Shown: positions 25,968 to 35,479 of the stretch, piece after piece
Layout: each line of letters begins with the position of its first letter
How positions within the stretch are numbered: the first letter of the stretch is position 1
Source of the DNA: Minwuia sp.
GTDB lineage: Bacteria > Pseudomonadota > Alphaproteobacteria > Minwuiales > Minwuiaceae
Length of the DNA: 50,972 bases
NCBI GenBank assembly: GCA_029210175.1
Contig: JARGPL010000036.1
Span: forward strand, 1 to 50,972
Direction of reading: 5' to 3'
Position numbers and translations under genes: made by a program
The notes under the pieces: generated by a model
What the model was told of the DNA's origin: nothing
Databases searched by the model: none
What the model saw: only the letters and a program-made list of their open reading frames with translations

Positions 25968-26357
25968 ATGAAATCGCCAACAACCATGCGCGTGGTGCGG
26001 CCCACCGATGACCTGGGACCGATTCGCCGGTTCTACGTCGATGCCCTGCAGCTCTCCGTCATCTACAGCTTCGAAGGCCATGATGGCTTTGACGGGTTGA
26101 TTGTCGGCATACCGGGGGCGGACCATCATCTGGCCTTCACCCGCAAGCATGGGTTCATGGCGGGGCAGGCCGCATCCGCCGAGAATCTGCTGGTCTTCTA
26201 TCTGGATGATCATGCCGAATGGGAAAGCGCCACACAGCGCATGCGCGACCATGGCTTCCAGCCCGTGGAACCGCACAACCCCTATTGGCTGGCCAATGGC
26301 GAAACATTCGCGGATGCGGACGGATATCGTGTCGTCCTGCAGAACAGCGCGCCGTGA
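25968..26357 (+). CDS. VOC (glyoxalase-like) family protein
   Basis: A 129-residue protein of the vicinal oxygen chelate fold: paired beta-alpha-beta-beta-beta modules, seen in PTDDLGPIRRFYVDALQL and ADHHLAFTRKHG, and in a second module ending NGETFADADGYRVVLQN. Possible metal ligands are the His in DHHLAF and the late acid residues. The ending pattern (FADADGYRVVL) matches VOC proteins. Substrate is unknown and it could be a bleomycin-resistance-like or glyoxalase-type protein. Confidence 0.85.
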   Translation: MKSPTTMRVVRPTDDLGPIRRFYVDALQLSVIYSFEGHDGFDGLIVGIPGADHHLAFTRKHGFMAGQAASAENLLVFYLDDHAEWESATQRMRDHGFQPVEPHNPYWLANGETFADADGYRVVLQNSAP

Positions 26358-26390
26358 CAGGCAACACCGTTCTGCGGATGACAGGATGGG

Positions 26391-27782
26391 TCAGTCGATG
26401 GCCCGGACGATCTGCTCACAGCAGGTCTTGGCGTCCGCAAACAGCATCATCGTGTTGTCGGCATAGAACAGGTTGTTGTCGATGCCCGCGTAGCCCGGGC
26501 TGAGCGATCGCTTCACGAACAGCACGGTCTTGGCCTTGTCCACGTCCAGAATCGGCATGCCGTAGATGGAGCTTTGCGGATCGTCGCGCGCAGCAGGGTT
26601 GGTCACATCGTTGGCACCGATGACGAAAGCCACATCGGCAGTCTGGAAGGATGAATTGACCTCCTCCAGCTCGAACACCTCATCATAAGGCACGTTGGCT
26701 TCGGCCAGCAGCACGTTCATGTGGCCCGGCATCCGACCGGCAACGGGATGAATCGCGTAGACGACTTCCACGCCCTCTTCCTTCAGCTTGTCAGCCATTT
26801 CACGCAGCGCATGCTGCGCCTGGGCGACGGCCATACCATAGCCCGGCACGATGACCACCTTGCCCGCGTTCTTCATGATGAAGGCTGCGTCGTCCGCCGA
26901 TCCGGCCTTCACCGGGCGGTCGCTGCGGATCGCATCGGCTGCACCGGCATCGCCACCAAAGCCACCAAGGATGACGTTGAAGAACGACCGGTTCATGCCC
27001 TTGCACATGATGTAACTCAGGATCGCACCGGAAGAACCGACCAGCGCACCAACGATGATCAGCGCCGTATTCTCCAGCGTGAAGCCGATGCCTGCCGCCG
27101 CCCAGCCGGAATAGCTGTTCAGCATGGACACGACGACCGGCATGTCGGCGCCGCCGATGGGGATGATCAGCAGGAAGCCGATCACCAGCGCCAGGATGGT
27201 CATGATCCAGAACCAGGTCGGATCGACGTCGATGCAGAACATCACGATGGACGCGACGATCAGCAGCCCCAGCAACGCATTCAGCGGATGCTGCGCCGGA
27301 AACGTGATCGGGTTGCCTGTCATCAGTTCCTGCAGCTTGGCAAAGGCGATGATGGAGCCGGAGAAGGTAATGGCACCAATGACCACGCCCAGCGCCATCT
27401 CGATGCGGCTGCCGAGCTTCAGTTCACCGGCTGCATTCAGGATCCCGTATGGCTCCGGATTGTAGAACGCAGCGGCGGCGACCAGCACGGCGGCGAGGCC
27501 GACCAGGCTGTGGAAGGCCGCGACCAGCTGCGGCATGGCCGTCATCGGGATCTTGCGCGCGATGAACGTGCCGATACCGCCACCGATGATCAGTGCGACG
27601 ATGATCCAGACATAGGACGTGACGGCAGGACTGACGATGGTGGTCAGCACGGCGATGGTCATGCCGACCATGCCGAAGACATTGCCCCGACGACTGGACT
27701 CAGGTGACGAAAGCCCCCTCAGCGCCATGATGAAGAGGATGCCTGAAACCAGATAGGCGATTGCGGTCAGGTTGGCCGACAT
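26391..27782 (-). CDS. pntB: NAD(P)+ transhydrogenase subunit beta
   Basis: A 463-residue membrane and NADP(H)-binding subunit of the proton-translocating transhydrogenase, which makes NADPH from NADH at the cost of the proton gradient. The N-terminal part (about 1-265) has eight to nine helices, including AFHSLVGLAAVLVAAAAFY. The soluble domain III follows with VIVPGYGMAVAQAQHALREM, the NADP site, and ANDVTNPAARDDPQSSIYGM further on. It is the last of three consecutive genes with gaps of 12 and 2 bases. Confidence 0.97.
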   Translation of the reverse strand: MSANLTAIAYLVSGILFIMALRGLSSPESSRRGNVFGMVGMTIAVLTTIVSPAVTSYVWIIVALIIGGGIGTFIARKIPMTAMPQLVAAFHSLVGLAAVLVAAAAFYNPEPYGILNAAGELKLGSRIEMALGVVIGAITFSGSIIAFAKLQELMTGNPITFPAQHPLNALLGLLIVASIVMFCIDVDPTWFWIMTILALVIGFLLIIPIGGADMPVVVSMLNSYSGWAAAGIGFTLENTALIIVGALVGSSGAILSYIMCKGMNRSFFNVILGGFGGDAGAADAIRSDRPVKAGSADDAAFIMKNAGKVVIVPGYGMAVAQAQHALREMADKLKEEGVEVVYAIHPVAGRMPGHMNVLLAEANVPYDEVFELEEVNSSFQTADVAFVIGANDVTNPAARDDPQSSIYGMPILDVDKAKTVLFVKRSLSPGYAGIDNNLFYADNTMMLFADAKTCCEQIVRAID

Positions 27783-27794
27783 GCCCGGTTGCTC

Positions 27795-28097
27795 CTACTT
27801 CTTCTTTTTGTACATGCCCAGCATCCGCTGGGTGACGACGAAGCCGCCAAAGATATTCACCGAGGCCAGGATCACCGCGAAGAAACCCATGACCTTTGCG
27901 GCCATGGACCCATCGCCACCGATATCAGGGCCGACGGCCAGCAGGGCACCGACCACAATCACCGAACTGATGGCATTGGTAACCGACATCAGCGGCGTGT
28001 GCAGGGCGGGTGTCACCGACCAGACCACGTAGTAACCGACGAAAATGGCGAGCACGAAGATCGCCAGACGGAAGACAAACGGATCAACGACTTCCAT
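27795..28097 (-). CDS. pntAb: NAD(P)+ transhydrogenase subunit alpha part 2
   Basis: A 100-residue membrane subunit carrying three or four helices of the transhydrogenase domain [37 protein letters not shown] and [19 protein letters not shown]. The end KKKK is cytoplasmic. This is the split-alpha layout found in alphaproteobacteria, where E. coli has one PntA. The stop is 2 bases before the pntB side gap, and the start directly follows pntAa. Confidence 0.95.
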   Translation of the reverse strand: MEVVDPFVFRLAIFVLAIFVGYYVVWSVTPALHTPLMSVTNAISSVIVVGALLAVGPDIGGDGSMAAKVMGFFAVILASVNIFGGFVVTQRMLGMYKKKK

Positions 28098-28099
28098 GA

Positions 28100-29245
28100 T
28101 CAGCCCTCACCCTTCAATTGCGGATGCACCACCTGACCGTCGCGCGTCAGCAGCGTTCCAGTCACGGTCTCATCTGCCCAGTCGATCTTCAGTTCACCGG
28201 AATCCTTGTCGAAGTGCGGCGACAGGAAGTTCCAGAGATTCTTGGCGAACAGTTGCGACGCATCTGCTGCCACCCGGCTGGCCACGTTCAGGTGCGCGAC
28301 GATTGTCACGCCGTGTTCCACGGTGACTTCGCCCGGCGTCGACAGTTCACAGTTGCCACCCATTTCTGCCGCCAGATCGACAATCACCGATCCGGCGCGC
28401 ATGGACTTCACATGATCCGCCGTGATCAGGATCGGGGCCTTGCGGCCCGGAATCAGCGCGGTGGTGATCGCGATGTCGGTCTTTTCCAGCGCCTTGGCCG
28501 TCATTTCAGCCTGCCTGGCCTTGTAGGCGTCGGACATTTCCCTGGCGTAGCCGCCTTCGCCATCGCCGGATTCCTCGATGTCCGGGGCAACGAACTTCGC
28601 GCCCAGGCTCATCACCTGTTCCCGGGTGGCCGGTCGCACATCCGTGGCGGACACGATCGCGCCCAGCCTGCGGGCGGTCGCGATGGCCTGCAGCCCGGCA
28701 ACGCCGGCACCAAAGATGAAGACCCGCGCCGGGGCGACCGTGCCCGCAGCCGTCATCATCATGGGCATGGCCCGGGGGAAGTATTCATTGGCGTCCAGCA
28801 CGGCCTTGTAGCCCGCCAGATTGGACTGGGATGACAGGATGTCCATGGACTGCGCCCGGGTGATGCGGGGCATCAGTTCCATCGCAAAGGCGACAATGCC
28901 CCTGGACGCGTAATCCCTGACCTGGTCGGCATTCTGCACGGCATCGAGCCCGGCAACCAGCACGGCACCGGATTTCAGCATCGCAGCCTCATCCGTTCCG
29001 TCGGCTGCCGTCATGGGTCTGCGGACCTTCAACACCAGATCGGCGTCACCGACTGCACCAGCCGCGTCAGACGCGATTTCCGCACCCGCCGCCTGAAACA
29101 GCTCATCGGTCAGTCCACATGATGTGCCCGCACCGGTCTCCACGACCACTTTCGCGCCGAGACCGGTGAACTTCTTGACCGTTTCCGGAGAAACGGCAAC
29201 GCGCCGCTCCAACGGGCGGCGTTCTTTCGGTATACCGATTTTCAT
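28100..29245 (-). CDS. pntAa: NAD(P)+ transhydrogenase subunit alpha part 1
   Basis: A 381-residue soluble NAD(H)-binding domain I of the transhydrogenase. It opens [20 protein letters not shown], shared with alanine dehydrogenase, and carries the Rossmann motif [18 protein letters not shown] (about 170-187). [20 protein letters not shown] binds the adenosine ribose. I chose the ATG at 29245; the frame runs 14 codons further up without family match. It leads the pntAa-pntAb-pntB operon. A promoter should lie in the 125 bases up to the small oxidase-subunit gene. Confidence 0.96.
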   Translation of the reverse strand: MKIGIPKERRPLERRVAVSPETVKKFTGLGAKVVVETGAGTSCGLTDELFQAAGAEIASDAAGAVGDADLVLKVRRPMTAADGTDEAAMLKSGAVLVAGLDAVQNADQVRDYASRGIVAFAMELMPRITRAQSMDILSSQSNLAGYKAVLDANEYFPRAMPMMMTAAGTVAPARVFIFGAGVAGLQAIATARRLGAIVSATDVRPATREQVMSLGAKFVAPDIEESGDGEGGYAREMSDAYKARQAEMTAKALEKTDIAITTALIPGRKAPILITADHVKSMRAGSVIVDLAAEMGGNCELSTPGEVTVEHGVTIVAHLNVASRVAADASQLFAKNLWNFLSPHFDKDSGELKIDWADETVTGTLLTRDGQVVHPQLKGEG

Positions 29246-29370
29246 GCTGTTCGAACGCCCCGTTCGCCTAAGACCAACCTGGCACATGCCAGAGAAGTGC
29301 AGGGTTCTTTGCCCGGATCGGCCCCTGCAGACTTGATATTCCGCGCCTTTAGCAGGCGGCGTGCATCAAC

Positions 29371-29502
29371 TCAGACCAGGAACAGCGCCATGCCGGCAAG
29401 CACGATCACCGAAGCGATGATGGTAAATTTGCTGAGCGTGACAAAGGCCGAATACATGCCCTTGTGCTGGCTGATATCCATGGAACCCGGTTCGTGCTGC
29501 AT
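29371..29502 (-). CDS. aa3-type cytochrome c oxidase subunit IV
   Basis: A 43-residue protein that is easy to miss. It begins MQHEPGSMDISQHKGMYSAF, continues VTLSKFTIIASVIVLAGM and ends ALFLV. The short polar start, the DISQH(K)xMY motif and the single transmembrane helix match the alphaproteobacterial aa3-type oxidase subunit IV, a small subunit bound beside the catalytic core in the inner membrane. No other oxidase genes are near, which is usual for this subunit. It lies upstream of pntAa on the same strand, with 125 bases between. Confidence 0.85.
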   Translation of the reverse strand: MQHEPGSMDISQHKGMYSAFVTLSKFTIIASVIVLAGMALFLV

Positions 29503-29698
29503 CGTCTGCCCCCTTGCAACAAACGTCATGCGCCTGATCGGTGAAGAACGATCCCGGCGCGACTCACATTACTGCGCCACCTGACGCGGCGCGCACCATA
29601 AAGAACTCGACAACCGGCGGCAATCATTCAACAGAGGCAAAAAACCGATCAGTGAAATCAGGTCGCCTGCCCCCAAACGAGGCGCAGGCTATCGCCCC

Positions 29699-31975
29699 TT
29701 ACTTGCTTGTGGCGCGGAATACGCCGTCCCAGTCAGCAGGCGGAGGATTCTCCCGATATTCCTCCAGCCGTTCGGTGTAGAGGTCCCAGAGCACATCCAT
29801 ATCGGGGCGCAATGCGATGCATTTCTGCAGGTGCGCCCAGCTTTCCTCGAACTGCATGCCCTTGTATGTGGCCAGCATTGCCTCGGTCTCATCCCGCAGC
29901 GCCTGATACTCGGGCCTTGCCGCTTCGTCCGGACCGCCCATCATGGTGAAGATGCGCACGGCCTCGTCCTTGCCCTTGACCGCGATCAGATCAAGCTCGA
30001 GGATCGCGTAATCCGGCACGGATTCCGCCGTGATCTCGCCGATGATGTTGGTCACGCCATAGGACTTCGACTGGCCTTCAAGCCGCGCGCCCAGGTTCAC
30101 CGCGTCACCCAGCACCGAATAGTCAAAGCGCTGCTGCGAGCCCATGTTGCCGACCACACATTCGCCGGTGTTGACACCGATACCGATGCGGATCGGGATG
30201 AAGGGGCGTCCCTCCTCCTCCGCTTCGATCTTCAGCTGATCGTTCACCCGTATCAGATCGGTCTGCATCGTCAGGGCGGATTCACAGGCATGACGGGGGT
30301 GTTCATCATCCGACAAGGGCGCATTCCAGAACGCCATGATGCAATCGCCCATGTATTTGTCGATGGTGCCGTGGTTGGCCATGATGATGTCGGTCATCGG
30401 CGTCAGGAACTTGTTGATCAGCCGGGTCAGGCCCTGAGGATCACCCTTGAAGCTTTCCGAGATCGGCGTGAAACCACGAATGTCGCAGAACAGGAACGTC
30501 ATGTTCTTGGTCTCGCCACCCAGCACCAGGCGATCCGGATCCTCGGCCAGCTGTTCCACCAGCGCCGGTGACAGGTACTGCGCAAATGCGCCACGCACCT
30601 GTTTCTTCTGCGCCTGTTCGCGGGCGAACTTCTGGTACACCAGCAGCACGAACAGGAAGAACAGCGCCACCACAGGCGTCAGACCATCCACCAGAAGCGA
30701 CTCGAACTTGAACAGATACCAGCTCCCCCCCAGCAGCAGCAGGCTGAACGGCACGAAGAACACGATCGTCGTGACCGCCGAAAGATAGGGCACGAGGGAA
30801 ATCAGGATGACGCCGGCGACCAGCACGACAGCCAGTTCGATGGCGTTGGAAACCGAGGGCCGGATCAGGTAAGCCTCGTTCTCGATCATGTCGATGATGT
30901 TGGAATGGACCTCCACCCCCGGAATCGCGCCGACCAGCGGCGTTGCCCGAATATCCTTCAGTCCCTCTGCCGACGTGCCGACCAGCACGTACTTGTCTTT
31001 GATCTTGCCGAACAGTTCCTGCACCTTTGCCTGATCGGACGGGTCGATCTTCACGATGTCGGACGCGGAGACATAGATATCGGGGTTATGGGCCTGAAAC
31101 CGGGGCCAGATGATGCCGTTCTCGTTCGTCGGAATGACGAGTTTCTTGTCCTCCCGCAGCTTTGATCGCATCCGGATGGAGGCTATGCCCGAATTCTTGT
31201 CCGCCTTGGAGATGATGATGCCCTTGGAGCCATGGACCAGCCGGATCAGTTCGATGCCCAGACTGACGTAGACTTCCTGGTTCTTCGGGTCATTCGGTGG
31301 ACCGACACGGGTCAGTGAGGGAACGCGACGCACGACGCCATCAGTGCTGGGATCGGTGTTGAAGATGCCGAAACCGGGTGCCGCCTCCTGAAGCAGCGGA
31401 TTGTTCTCGATCAATTCAGGGTACAGGGGCAGCCACGTCTTGCCGGGGCCGTTCTCCTCCAGAATGCGCGCGCCACGCGGCAGCTTTCGATCCTTGCCCT
31501 CGACCTTCTCGAACGTCGTGGTTCCGCCAAGCACCGTGACACTCTGCTTCAGCACTGCAGCAAGCTGGGCATCGGTATTGGGCAGCGTCTTGAGCGCGGC
31601 CGCGATCTCCGGCGGCAACTGCGCGTTCTGCTGGCTGTATATCGTCGGCGAAAGCCGGTCGAACTCGGGGAAGGTGATATCGAAGGCGATGCCCTTGGCG
31701 CCAAGCTGGCTGAGCACCTGAATCATGACGGCGATCTGATAGCGTGACCATGGCCACTGGCCAATGGCCGCAAGGCTCTTCTCGTCAATGTCGATAATGG
31801 CGGTGTGTCGCACCGGAGGCACGTAGCCATCGAATTTCTGGAACTGATCGAACCAGACGTTTTCCCGCACGAAGCGCGTGACATCGGGGTCCTCGACCCT
31901 GACCCACAGCAAGGCGGCCAGCACGATGAACGCGATCCAGCGCTGTCCGAAGAACTTCCCCAGCTTTCTCATCAT
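29699..31975 (-). CDS. CHASE2-domain adenylate cyclase
   Basis: A 758-residue membrane signalling enzyme. Order: N-terminal helix (about 12-28), periplasmic CHASE2 sensor (about 35-365; IIDIDEKSLAAIGQWPWSR and GIAFDITFPEFD are typical), three helices (about 377-448), then a class III cyclase domain (about 490-690). Asp498 (CDIRGFT) and Asp544 (KYMGDCIMAFW) are the metal ligands, and Lys540 favours ATP over GTP, with FDYSVLGDAVNLGARLEGQS also fitting adenylate cyclase. The last 60 or so residues look like a TPR-like helix pair. It would make cAMP in response to a periplasmic signal. Start at 31975 or the second Met at 31972. Confidence 0.94.
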   Translation of the reverse strand: MMRKLGKFFGQRWIAFIVLAALLWVRVEDPDVTRFVRENVWFDQFQKFDGYVPPVRHTAIIDIDEKSLAAIGQWPWSRYQIAVMIQVLSQLGAKGIAFDITFPEFDRLSPTIYSQQNAQLPPEIAAALKTLPNTDAQLAAVLKQSVTVLGGTTTFEKVEGKDRKLPRGARILEENGPGKTWLPLYPELIENNPLLQEAAPGFGIFNTDPSTDGVVRRVPSLTRVGPPNDPKNQEVYVSLGIELIRLVHGSKGIIISKADKNSGIASIRMRSKLREDKKLVIPTNENGIIWPRFQAHNPDIYVSASDIVKIDPSDQAKVQELFGKIKDKYVLVGTSAEGLKDIRATPLVGAIPGVEVHSNIIDMIENEAYLIRPSVSNAIELAVVLVAGVILISLVPYLSAVTTIVFFVPFSLLLLGGSWYLFKFESLLVDGLTPVVALFFLFVLLVYQKFAREQAQKKQVRGAFAQYLSPALVEQLAEDPDRLVLGGETKNMTFLFCDIRGFTPISESFKGDPQGLTRLINKFLTPMTDIIMANHGTIDKYMGDCIMAFWNAPLSDDEHPRHACESALTMQTDLIRVNDQLKIEAEEEGRPFIPIRIGIGVNTGECVVGNMGSQQRFDYSVLGDAVNLGARLEGQSKSYGVTNIIGEITAESVPDYAILELDLIAVKGKDEAVRIFTMMGGPDEAARPEYQALRDETEAMLATYKGMQFEESWAHLQKCIALRPDMDVLWDLYTERLEEYRENPPPADWDGVFRATSK

Positions 31976-32034
31976 GACCTTATCGCCCCCCTAAGGCGAT
32001 TGGTGGCCGCGGCGCCCCCCCCGGACGTCGTGAC

Positions 32035-32520
32035 CTAATCGATGTTCACCCGGTGGGCGAAATTCTCTCCGTCAGAAATGACGATCTGCCGGTAGCCGAG
32101 CATCTTTGCCAGATCGAAGAAGGTGAAGAGGTCTTCCACCTTCAACTCCCGGAACAACGGCGTGCCACGTGCGGTCGCCGTCAGTTGCGCCAGCAGCGCA
32201 CGCGCCTGGTAGATCGTGCGAAAACCGCTGTCACCGGTCGAAACGATGATCAGTTTTTCCGCCTCCGCCCCCTTCGCGAAGACAACGAATGTCGGCCAGT
32301 ACGGGCGGGCAAGCTGCTCACCCGTCAGACCGGTTATGAACCCCAGCCGCTTGGCACGATCGGCATTCACCAGCGTCTCTGCACGGCTGACGTAACTCTC
32401 CTCCGTCACCGGGCCCGGATAGTAATAGCCCTCATGCCGATCAGCCTGTCCCTGCGCGTGCACCGCAGGGACCACGAACACCAGCGCTGCAGCAAGCATG
32501 GCGACGAAACGTAAACGCAT
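32035..32520 (-). CDS. Conserved exported protein of unknown function
   Basis: A 161-residue protein with a signal peptide (about 1-23, ending VHA before QGQ). The mature region begins DRHEGYYYPGPVTEESYVSR and holds GFITGLTGEQLARPYWPTFV, a pattern I recall from alphaproteobacterial proteins of unknown role that are sometimes mislabelled as molybdopterin-guanine dinucleotide biosynthesis protein A; nothing supports that. I chose the ATG at 32520 because AGGA sits 8 bases upstream; the ATG at 32529 is nearly on top of it. It lies 59 bases upstream of the cyclase gene and may be co-expressed. Confidence 0.75.
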   Translation of the reverse strand: MRLRFVAMLAAALVFVVPAVHAQGQADRHEGYYYPGPVTEESYVSRAETLVNADRAKRLGFITGLTGEQLARPYWPTFVVFAKGAEAEKLIIVSTGDSGFRTIYQARALLAQLTATARGTPLFRELKVEDLFTFFDLAKMLGYRQIVISDGENFAHRVNID

Positions 32521-32657
32521 TGTTTTCATCCTAAGATGATCACCCGCCAACCGATCCCGCGCAAGCGTTGACGGTCACTGGTGTGACGCCGAACCGGCGC
32601 TATACTCCGGCCAGCCTGACAGGTCTTGTCGGGTCACGGGGTTTGAGGGGACACCGC

Positions 32658-33425
32658 ATGGCTTTCGAGCGGATTGCATTCAGTTCGGCACCGACACCAG
32701 GTGCCGAAGAGGCCATTGACGCGCTCAGGAAGCGCTATGGCGACACGCATATCGATGACGCGGACGTGGTCGTGGCGCTCGGCGGCGATGGCTTCATGTT
32801 GCAGGCCATGCACAATTTCATGCACCGCGACATCCCGATCTACGGCATGAACCGCGGCACCATCGGCTTCCTGATGAACCAGTATGCGGAAGACGACCTG
32901 CTGGAACGTCTGGATACGGCCACGATGGCCCAGATTCATCCTTTGCGGATGGTCGCAATTCCCGAATCCGGCGGACGCCAGGAAACCCTGGCCATCAATG
33001 AGGTATCGCTGCTGCGCCAGACGCGTCAGGCCGCGAAGATCCGCATCGAGATCGATGGACGCGTGCGGATGGATGAACTGATCTGCGACGGCGTGCTGCT
33101 GTCCACGCCCGCTGGCAGCACGGCCTACAATCTTTCCGCACACGGCCCGATCCTGCCCCTGACCGCCGGTGTCCTGGCCATGACGCCGATCAGCGCCTTC
33201 CGACCCCGGCGCTGGCGCGGTGCCCTGCTGCCGCGCGGAACGGAAGTGACCTTTCACGTAAGGGAAGTCTTCAAGCGCCCTGTCAGTGCCGTTGCGGACA
33301 CGTTTGAAGTCCGTCACGTCAAGGAAGTGCACGTCAGTGAGGCGCTGGACGTCACCATGCGGCTACTCTTCGACCCGGAACACAGCCTGGAAGAGCGCAT
33401 TCTGAACGAACAGTTCGTCCCCTGA
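32658..33425 (+). CDS. nadK: NAD kinase
   Basis: A 255-residue enzyme that phosphorylates NAD+ to NADP+. [14 protein letters not shown] holds the GGDG catalytic motif (about 38-41), [14 protein letters not shown] the following glycine-rich loop, INEVSLLRQ the NE motif, and [17 protein letters not shown] the C-terminal substrate loop. Start at ATG 32658, preceded by GAGGGG; longer frames begin at TTG-like codons without family match. The length of 255 fits alphaproteobacterial NadK. Its TGA overlaps the next gene's ATG as TGATG. Confidence 0.96.
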   Translation: MAFERIAFSSAPTPGAEEAIDALRKRYGDTHIDDADVVVALGGDGFMLQAMHNFMHRDIPIYGMNRGTIGFLMNQYAEDDLLERLDTATMAQIHPLRMVAIPESGGRQETLAINEVSLLRQTRQAAKIRIEIDGRVRMDELICDGVLLSTPAGSTAYNLSAHGPILPLTAGVLAMTPISAFRPRRWRGALLPRGTEVTFHVREVFKRPVSAVADTFEVRHVKEVHVSEALDVTMRLLFDPEHSLEERILNEQFVP

Positions 33426-34111
33426 TGGCTGCCGCGGTGACGCCGGAGCGGATTGCGCATGCGCTGCGCTATCCGTTCGATGCACCCCACCGGTCCTATC
33501 ACTTCAGCAAGGGCCAGATGCGGGCGGCAGAACCTTTCGAGCCGGCGGCGCGTCATGCCGTCGTGGCATCCGGGTCGAACGGTGCCCCGGATCGATTGCG
33601 CGAGAAATTCGCCGATACGCATGACGTGCCGGTCACCTATGGCACGCTGCACGATCTGGTGCCCGTCTTCGCGGCGCGAGTGACCGGATATGGCTCCATT
33701 CCGGCAACCCTTGCCGTCGTCCCCGGTGCACGGGCGGGGGTGCATGTCACCTGGCTGACGGACGACCAGTTGGAGATCATGCATCGGACAGAGTCCTTGG
33801 GCACGGGCTATGCCTATTGTCGGCTCGACGGATTTGCGTTCGAACCGACCGGCGCACACCCCCAGGCCCCGCTGCATGCCTATATCAGCATGCATGGCGC
33901 ACTGGTGTCGGAAAGCGGCTTCATGCCCCTCGCCGACATCTCCCAGGCCGCCGCCCAACGCCATGTCATGGCCAGCATGCAGTTCGAAGGCGACGTGGAG
34001 TCCTTCGTGACCGCCAACCTGTCGGACCTTGCGCATCGCGGCGCGGCGAACCTGGCCGCCGCAGCCGCCGGATCGACGTTGACCGACCCCCGGCTGGTCC
34101 GTATTGCCTGA
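33425..34111 (+). CDS. Unknown protein with gamma-glutamylcyclotransferase-like motifs
   Basis: A 228-residue protein of no named family that I know. The segment HAVVASGSNGAPDRLREKF (48-52 is ASGSN) resembles the YGSN loop of gamma-glutamylcyclotransferase (GGCT) fold proteins, and GVHVTWLTDDQLEIMHRTES (about 105-124) resembles the later strand-helix ending in the catalytic glutamate, here Glu123. The domain may be fused to further C-terminal helices (about 150-228). No signal peptide or membrane helix. It is translationally coupled to nadK by TGATG, so a cofactor or redox-linked role is possible. I cannot name the reaction. Confidence 0.7.
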   Translation: MAAAVTPERIAHALRYPFDAPHRSYHFSKGQMRAAEPFEPAARHAVVASGSNGAPDRLREKFADTHDVPVTYGTLHDLVPVFAARVTGYGSIPATLAVVPGARAGVHVTWLTDDQLEIMHRTESLGTGYAYCRLDGFAFEPTGAHPQAPLHAYISMHGALVSESGFMPLADISQAAAQRHVMASMQFEGDVESFVTANLSDLAHRGAANLAAAAAGSTLTDPRLVRIA

Positions 34112-34205
34112 CCTGTCAGCAGGTTGGCGGAAATCCAGGGTCAATCGGGGCGTGTGCAAATAATACCGCATGCAGATGCCATTGTTTGCAAAGCAGTTTT
34201 TTCCC

Positions 34206-34234
34206 TTGACGTGCAGTTTTCCGCTCTCTAGAAG
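34206..34234 (+). promoter_or_regulatory. Sigma-70 promoter of rplM-rpsI
   Basis: TTGACG at 34206-34211 is followed after 17 bases by TAGAAG at 34229-34234. A start near 34241 leaves a leader of about 60 bases before the rplM ATG. The leader holds a small hairpin CCGGG-ACGG-CCCGG (34265-34278). The T-run TTTTTTCCC before the -35 may be an AT-rich upstream element. Confidence 0.7.
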
Positions 34235-34302
34235 CGCGAACTTCGAGACACGTTTTATCGGGAACCGGGACGGCCCGGGACTCCTGCGAGAGGCAGAACA
34301 TC

Positions 34303-34761
34303 ATGAAAACCTATTCTGCCACACCGGCTGATATCGAGAAGAAGTGGATTCTGATCGACGCCGAGGGTGTGGTCCTGGGTCGTATGGCGACCTTCATTGC
34401 GAACCGCCTGCGCGGCAAGCACAAGCCCGGCTTCACGCCGCACATGGATGATGGCGACTACGTCATCGTCATCAATGCGGACAAGGTCGTCCTGACCGGC
34501 GACAAGAAGCAGGACAAGATCTACTACTGGCACACCGGTTATCCGGGCGGCATCAAGCAGCGCACGGCCCGCGAGATCCTGGAAGGCAAGTTTCCGGAGC
34601 GTGTGGTTGAAAAGGCCGTGGAACGCATGATCCCGAAGGGGCCGCTGGGTCGCCAGCAGTTCAAGAACCTGCGTGTCTACGCCAGTTCCGAACATCCCCA
34701 TGCCGGGGCGCAGCCGGAGGTCATCGACCTCAAGCCGCTCAACAGCAAGAACACGAGGTAG
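34303..34761 (+). CDS. rplM: 50S ribosomal protein L13
   Basis: A 152-residue large-subunit protein. [20 protein letters not shown] (about 15-34) and [19 protein letters not shown] are the conserved early strands, and [19 protein letters not shown] the typical late region. Length fits L13 (about 142-154). It leads the rplM-rpsI operon, which is universal in bacteria, with its own promoter upstream. In some bacteria L13 represses its own operon through the leader; a hairpin is present here, but nothing more shows this. Confidence 0.98.
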   Translation: MKTYSATPADIEKKWILIDAEGVVLGRMATFIANRLRGKHKPGFTPHMDDGDYVIVINADKVVLTGDKKQDKIYYWHTGYPGGIKQRTAREILEGKFPERVVEKAVERMIPKGPLGRQQFKNLRVYASSEHPHAGAQPEVIDLKPLNSKNTR

Positions 34762-34769
34762 TCCGCATC

Positions 34770-35261
34770 ATGTCCGAAGAACAGAACACTGTCGGCGACC
34801 TGTCCGACCTCGGCGATGCGATGGGTGTCGTTCCCGAAGAGGTTCAGGCACCGGTTGAACCGCAGATCGATGCCCTTGGCCGTTCCTACGCCACCGGCAA
34901 GCGCAAGAACGCCATTGCCCGCGTCTGGATCAAGCCCGGCTCCGGCCGTTTCAGCGTCAATGGCCGCGAACTGGACATCTACTTCGCCCGTCCGGTGCTG
35001 CGTCAGATCGTTTCCCAGCCGTTCCACGTCGCCAACCGCGACAACCAGTTCGACGTCTTCGCGACCGTCACTGGTGGCGGCCTGTCGGGTCAGGCCGGTG
35101 CGGTACGCCACGGCATCTCCAAGGCACTGACCTACTACGAACCGGGCCTGCGCCCCGTTCTGAAGAAGGGCGGGTTCCTGACCCGTGACAGCCGCGTGGT
35201 GGAACGCAAGAAGTACGGCAAGGCCAAGGCCCGCCGGAGCTTCCAGTTCTCCAAGCGGTAA
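34770..35261 (+). CDS. rpsI: 30S ribosomal protein S9
   Basis: A 163-residue small-subunit protein, 8 bases after rplM. An acidic N-terminal extension of about 35 residues ([20 protein letters not shown]) precedes the core [40 protein letters not shown] is the conserved middle and the end [11 protein letters not shown] reaches the P site, with the terminal Lys-Arg typical of S9. Such N-terminal extensions are common in alphaproteobacteria. A strong terminator follows at 35307. Confidence 0.98.
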   Translation: MSEEQNTVGDLSDLGDAMGVVPEEVQAPVEPQIDALGRSYATGKRKNAIARVWIKPGSGRFSVNGRELDIYFARPVLRQIVSQPFHVANRDNQFDVFATVTGGGLSGQAGAVRHGISKALTYYEPGLRPVLKKGGFLTRDSRVVERKKYGKAKARRSFQFSKR

Positions 35262-35306
35262 GTCGCACAGGCGCTTCTGCGCCGCGGAAGACCAGAGTTC
35301 GGAAAA

Positions 35307-35335
35307 GGCGCTGCCCCACGGGGTGGCGCCTTTTT
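35307..35335 (+). terminator. Intrinsic terminator after rpsI
   Basis: GGCGCTGCCCC pairs with GGGGTGGCGCC (35307-35330) in a GC-rich stem with G-U pairs, followed by TTTTT (35331-35335) and preceded by AAAA. It lies 46 bases after the S9 stop codon. Confidence 0.88.
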
Positions 35336-35479
35336 CGTTGTGCGCATCAGCCGCTGCAGCGTTTGCCAGAAACGCGGCACGCAGGTGCGCCCCTACGCCT
35401 CCAGGGCCAACTTCACCACATCCGCATCCCTGCTCGATGAAGGTCGCATCCGCTGAGCCCGGGCAGATTGATGGGTGCA

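Noticed and set aside
26721-27707. A plus-strand frame rich in Asp, His and Gly opposite pntB
   Set aside because: A shadow of the membrane protein gene on the other strand.
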